From Oribacterium sp. UBA3737 (GTDB lineage Bacteria > Bacillota_A > Clostridia > Lachnospirales > Lachnospiraceae), in the NCBI GenBank assembly GCA_002371295.1, contig DFGZ01000229.1, positions 1 to 5,366 of the forward strand: DNA of 5,366 bases, in the 5' to 3' direction. Below the pieces are notes generated by a model, which saw only the letters and a program-made list of their open reading frames with translations, made no database searches and had not been told where the DNA came from. The first letter of the stretch is position 1; the number at the start of each line of letters is the position of its first letter. Shown here one piece after another: positions 5,088 to 5,366 of the stretch. Both the position numbers and the translations under genes were made by a program.

Positions 5088-5366
5088 TTACTGAACTCTT
5101 CCGTAGTTCTGGTATCTCCATGTTCCGGATTGACCATACCTTATCATATATCCGTTTCGCCCTGTTTCAGCAGTAAAATTGGGATCGAGTATCCAGATCG
5201 TACCACCAATGTTTACTTCACACCATCCATGGGTAATGAGCCCGCCTCCACGCCTTGGAACATATCCCATAACCATGTTGGCATCATACCCAAGACGCCT
5301 TGCCAGCACTGTCATGACCGCCGCATATACATAGCAGTCTCCTGTATGATCATTAAAACCTTTCAG
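5088..5366 (-). CDS. Transglutaminase-like domain protein, C-terminal part (N-terminus outside the window)
   Basis: The reading frame is open from the right edge to the TAA at 5088-5090, giving the last 92 residues. It shows the Cys-His-Asp triad of the transglutaminase-like (papain-fold) superfamily: GDCYVYAAVM with Cys11 of the fragment, THGWCEV with His46, and WILDPNF with Asp61. Between them, LARRLGYDANMVMGYVPRRGG matches the usual segment after the Cys helix. The fragment ends soon after the domain, so this is the C-terminal domain of a larger protein. In bacteria such domains act as cysteine proteases or amidases, or as cross-linking or acyl-transfer enzymes, often at the cell surface; the sequence does not say which. 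Signal peptide and any other domains are unseen. It precedes the lipoprotein gene by 38 bases on the same strand and is probably co-transcribed. The intact triad suggests an active enzyme. Confidence 0.85.
   Translation of the reverse strand: MKGFNDHTGDCYVYAAVMTVLARRLGYDANMVMGYVPRRGGGLITHGWCEVNIGGTIWILDPNFTAETGRNGYMIRYGQSGTWRYQNYGRVQ

Noticed and set aside
4487..5176. Open plus-strand frames (up to 145 codons) opposite the lipoprotein gene
   Set aside because: They are Ser/Val/Leu-rich mirror translations of a low-complexity Ser/Glu/Thr/Lys region, with no ribosome binding site or known motif.
1..5366. CRISPR array, insertion sequence, tRNA, rRNA or riboswitch
   Set aside because: No regularly spaced repeats, transposase motifs, terminal inverted repeats or recognisable structured RNA were seen; coding sequence fills nearly the whole window.

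Overview
The window is about 5.4 kb of bacterial DNA with every supported gene on the minus strand, so it reads from right to left. AGGAGG-type ribosome binding sites, tight spacing, a Gram-positive style lipoprotein and a D-alanylation-like (dlt-like) gene set suggest a Firmicute. A clostridial, perhaps Lachnospiraceae, origin is my inference; no marker gene here proves it.

Layout in transcription order: (1) the C-terminal 92 residues of a transglutaminase-like protein, whose N-terminus lies beyond the right edge; (2) a lipoprotein with a long disordered Ser/Glu/Thr/Lys-rich region; (3) an MBOAT-family membrane O-acyltransferase (AlgI/DltB-like); (4) a membrane-anchored SGNH/DltD-like transferase overlapping the MBOAT gene by 14 bases; (5) a stand-alone acyl (aminoacyl) carrier protein; (6) a stand-alone amino-acid adenylating enzyme (DltA-like), ending 7 bases before the left edge. 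There is no gene-free stretch over 100 bases and no convincing internal terminator, so genes 2-6, and probably 1-6, look like one transcription unit.

Inferred mechanism: the adenylating enzyme activates an amino acid with ATP and loads it on the phosphopantetheine of the carrier protein. The MBOAT takes the aminoacyl group across the membrane onto Tyr484 of its own C-terminal hexapeptide FIYAQF. The SGNH protein then accepts it on Ser59 and passes it to a cell-envelope polymer. This is the Dlt pathway logic with the DltX microprotein replaced by a motif fused to the MBOAT. Gene order is MBOAT-SGNH-carrier-adenylation, not dltA-B-C-D.

Several key positions differ from canonical Dlt proteins: Ala292 where DltA has its D-Ala-selecting Cys, Lys35 in place of the Asp before the carrier serine, Ala485 inside the shuttle hexapeptide, and an unusual Asp/His spacing in the SGNH protein. 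The substrate may therefore not be D-alanine, and the acceptor polymer is unknown. The transglutaminase-like protein and lipoprotein are candidate accessory parts only by position.
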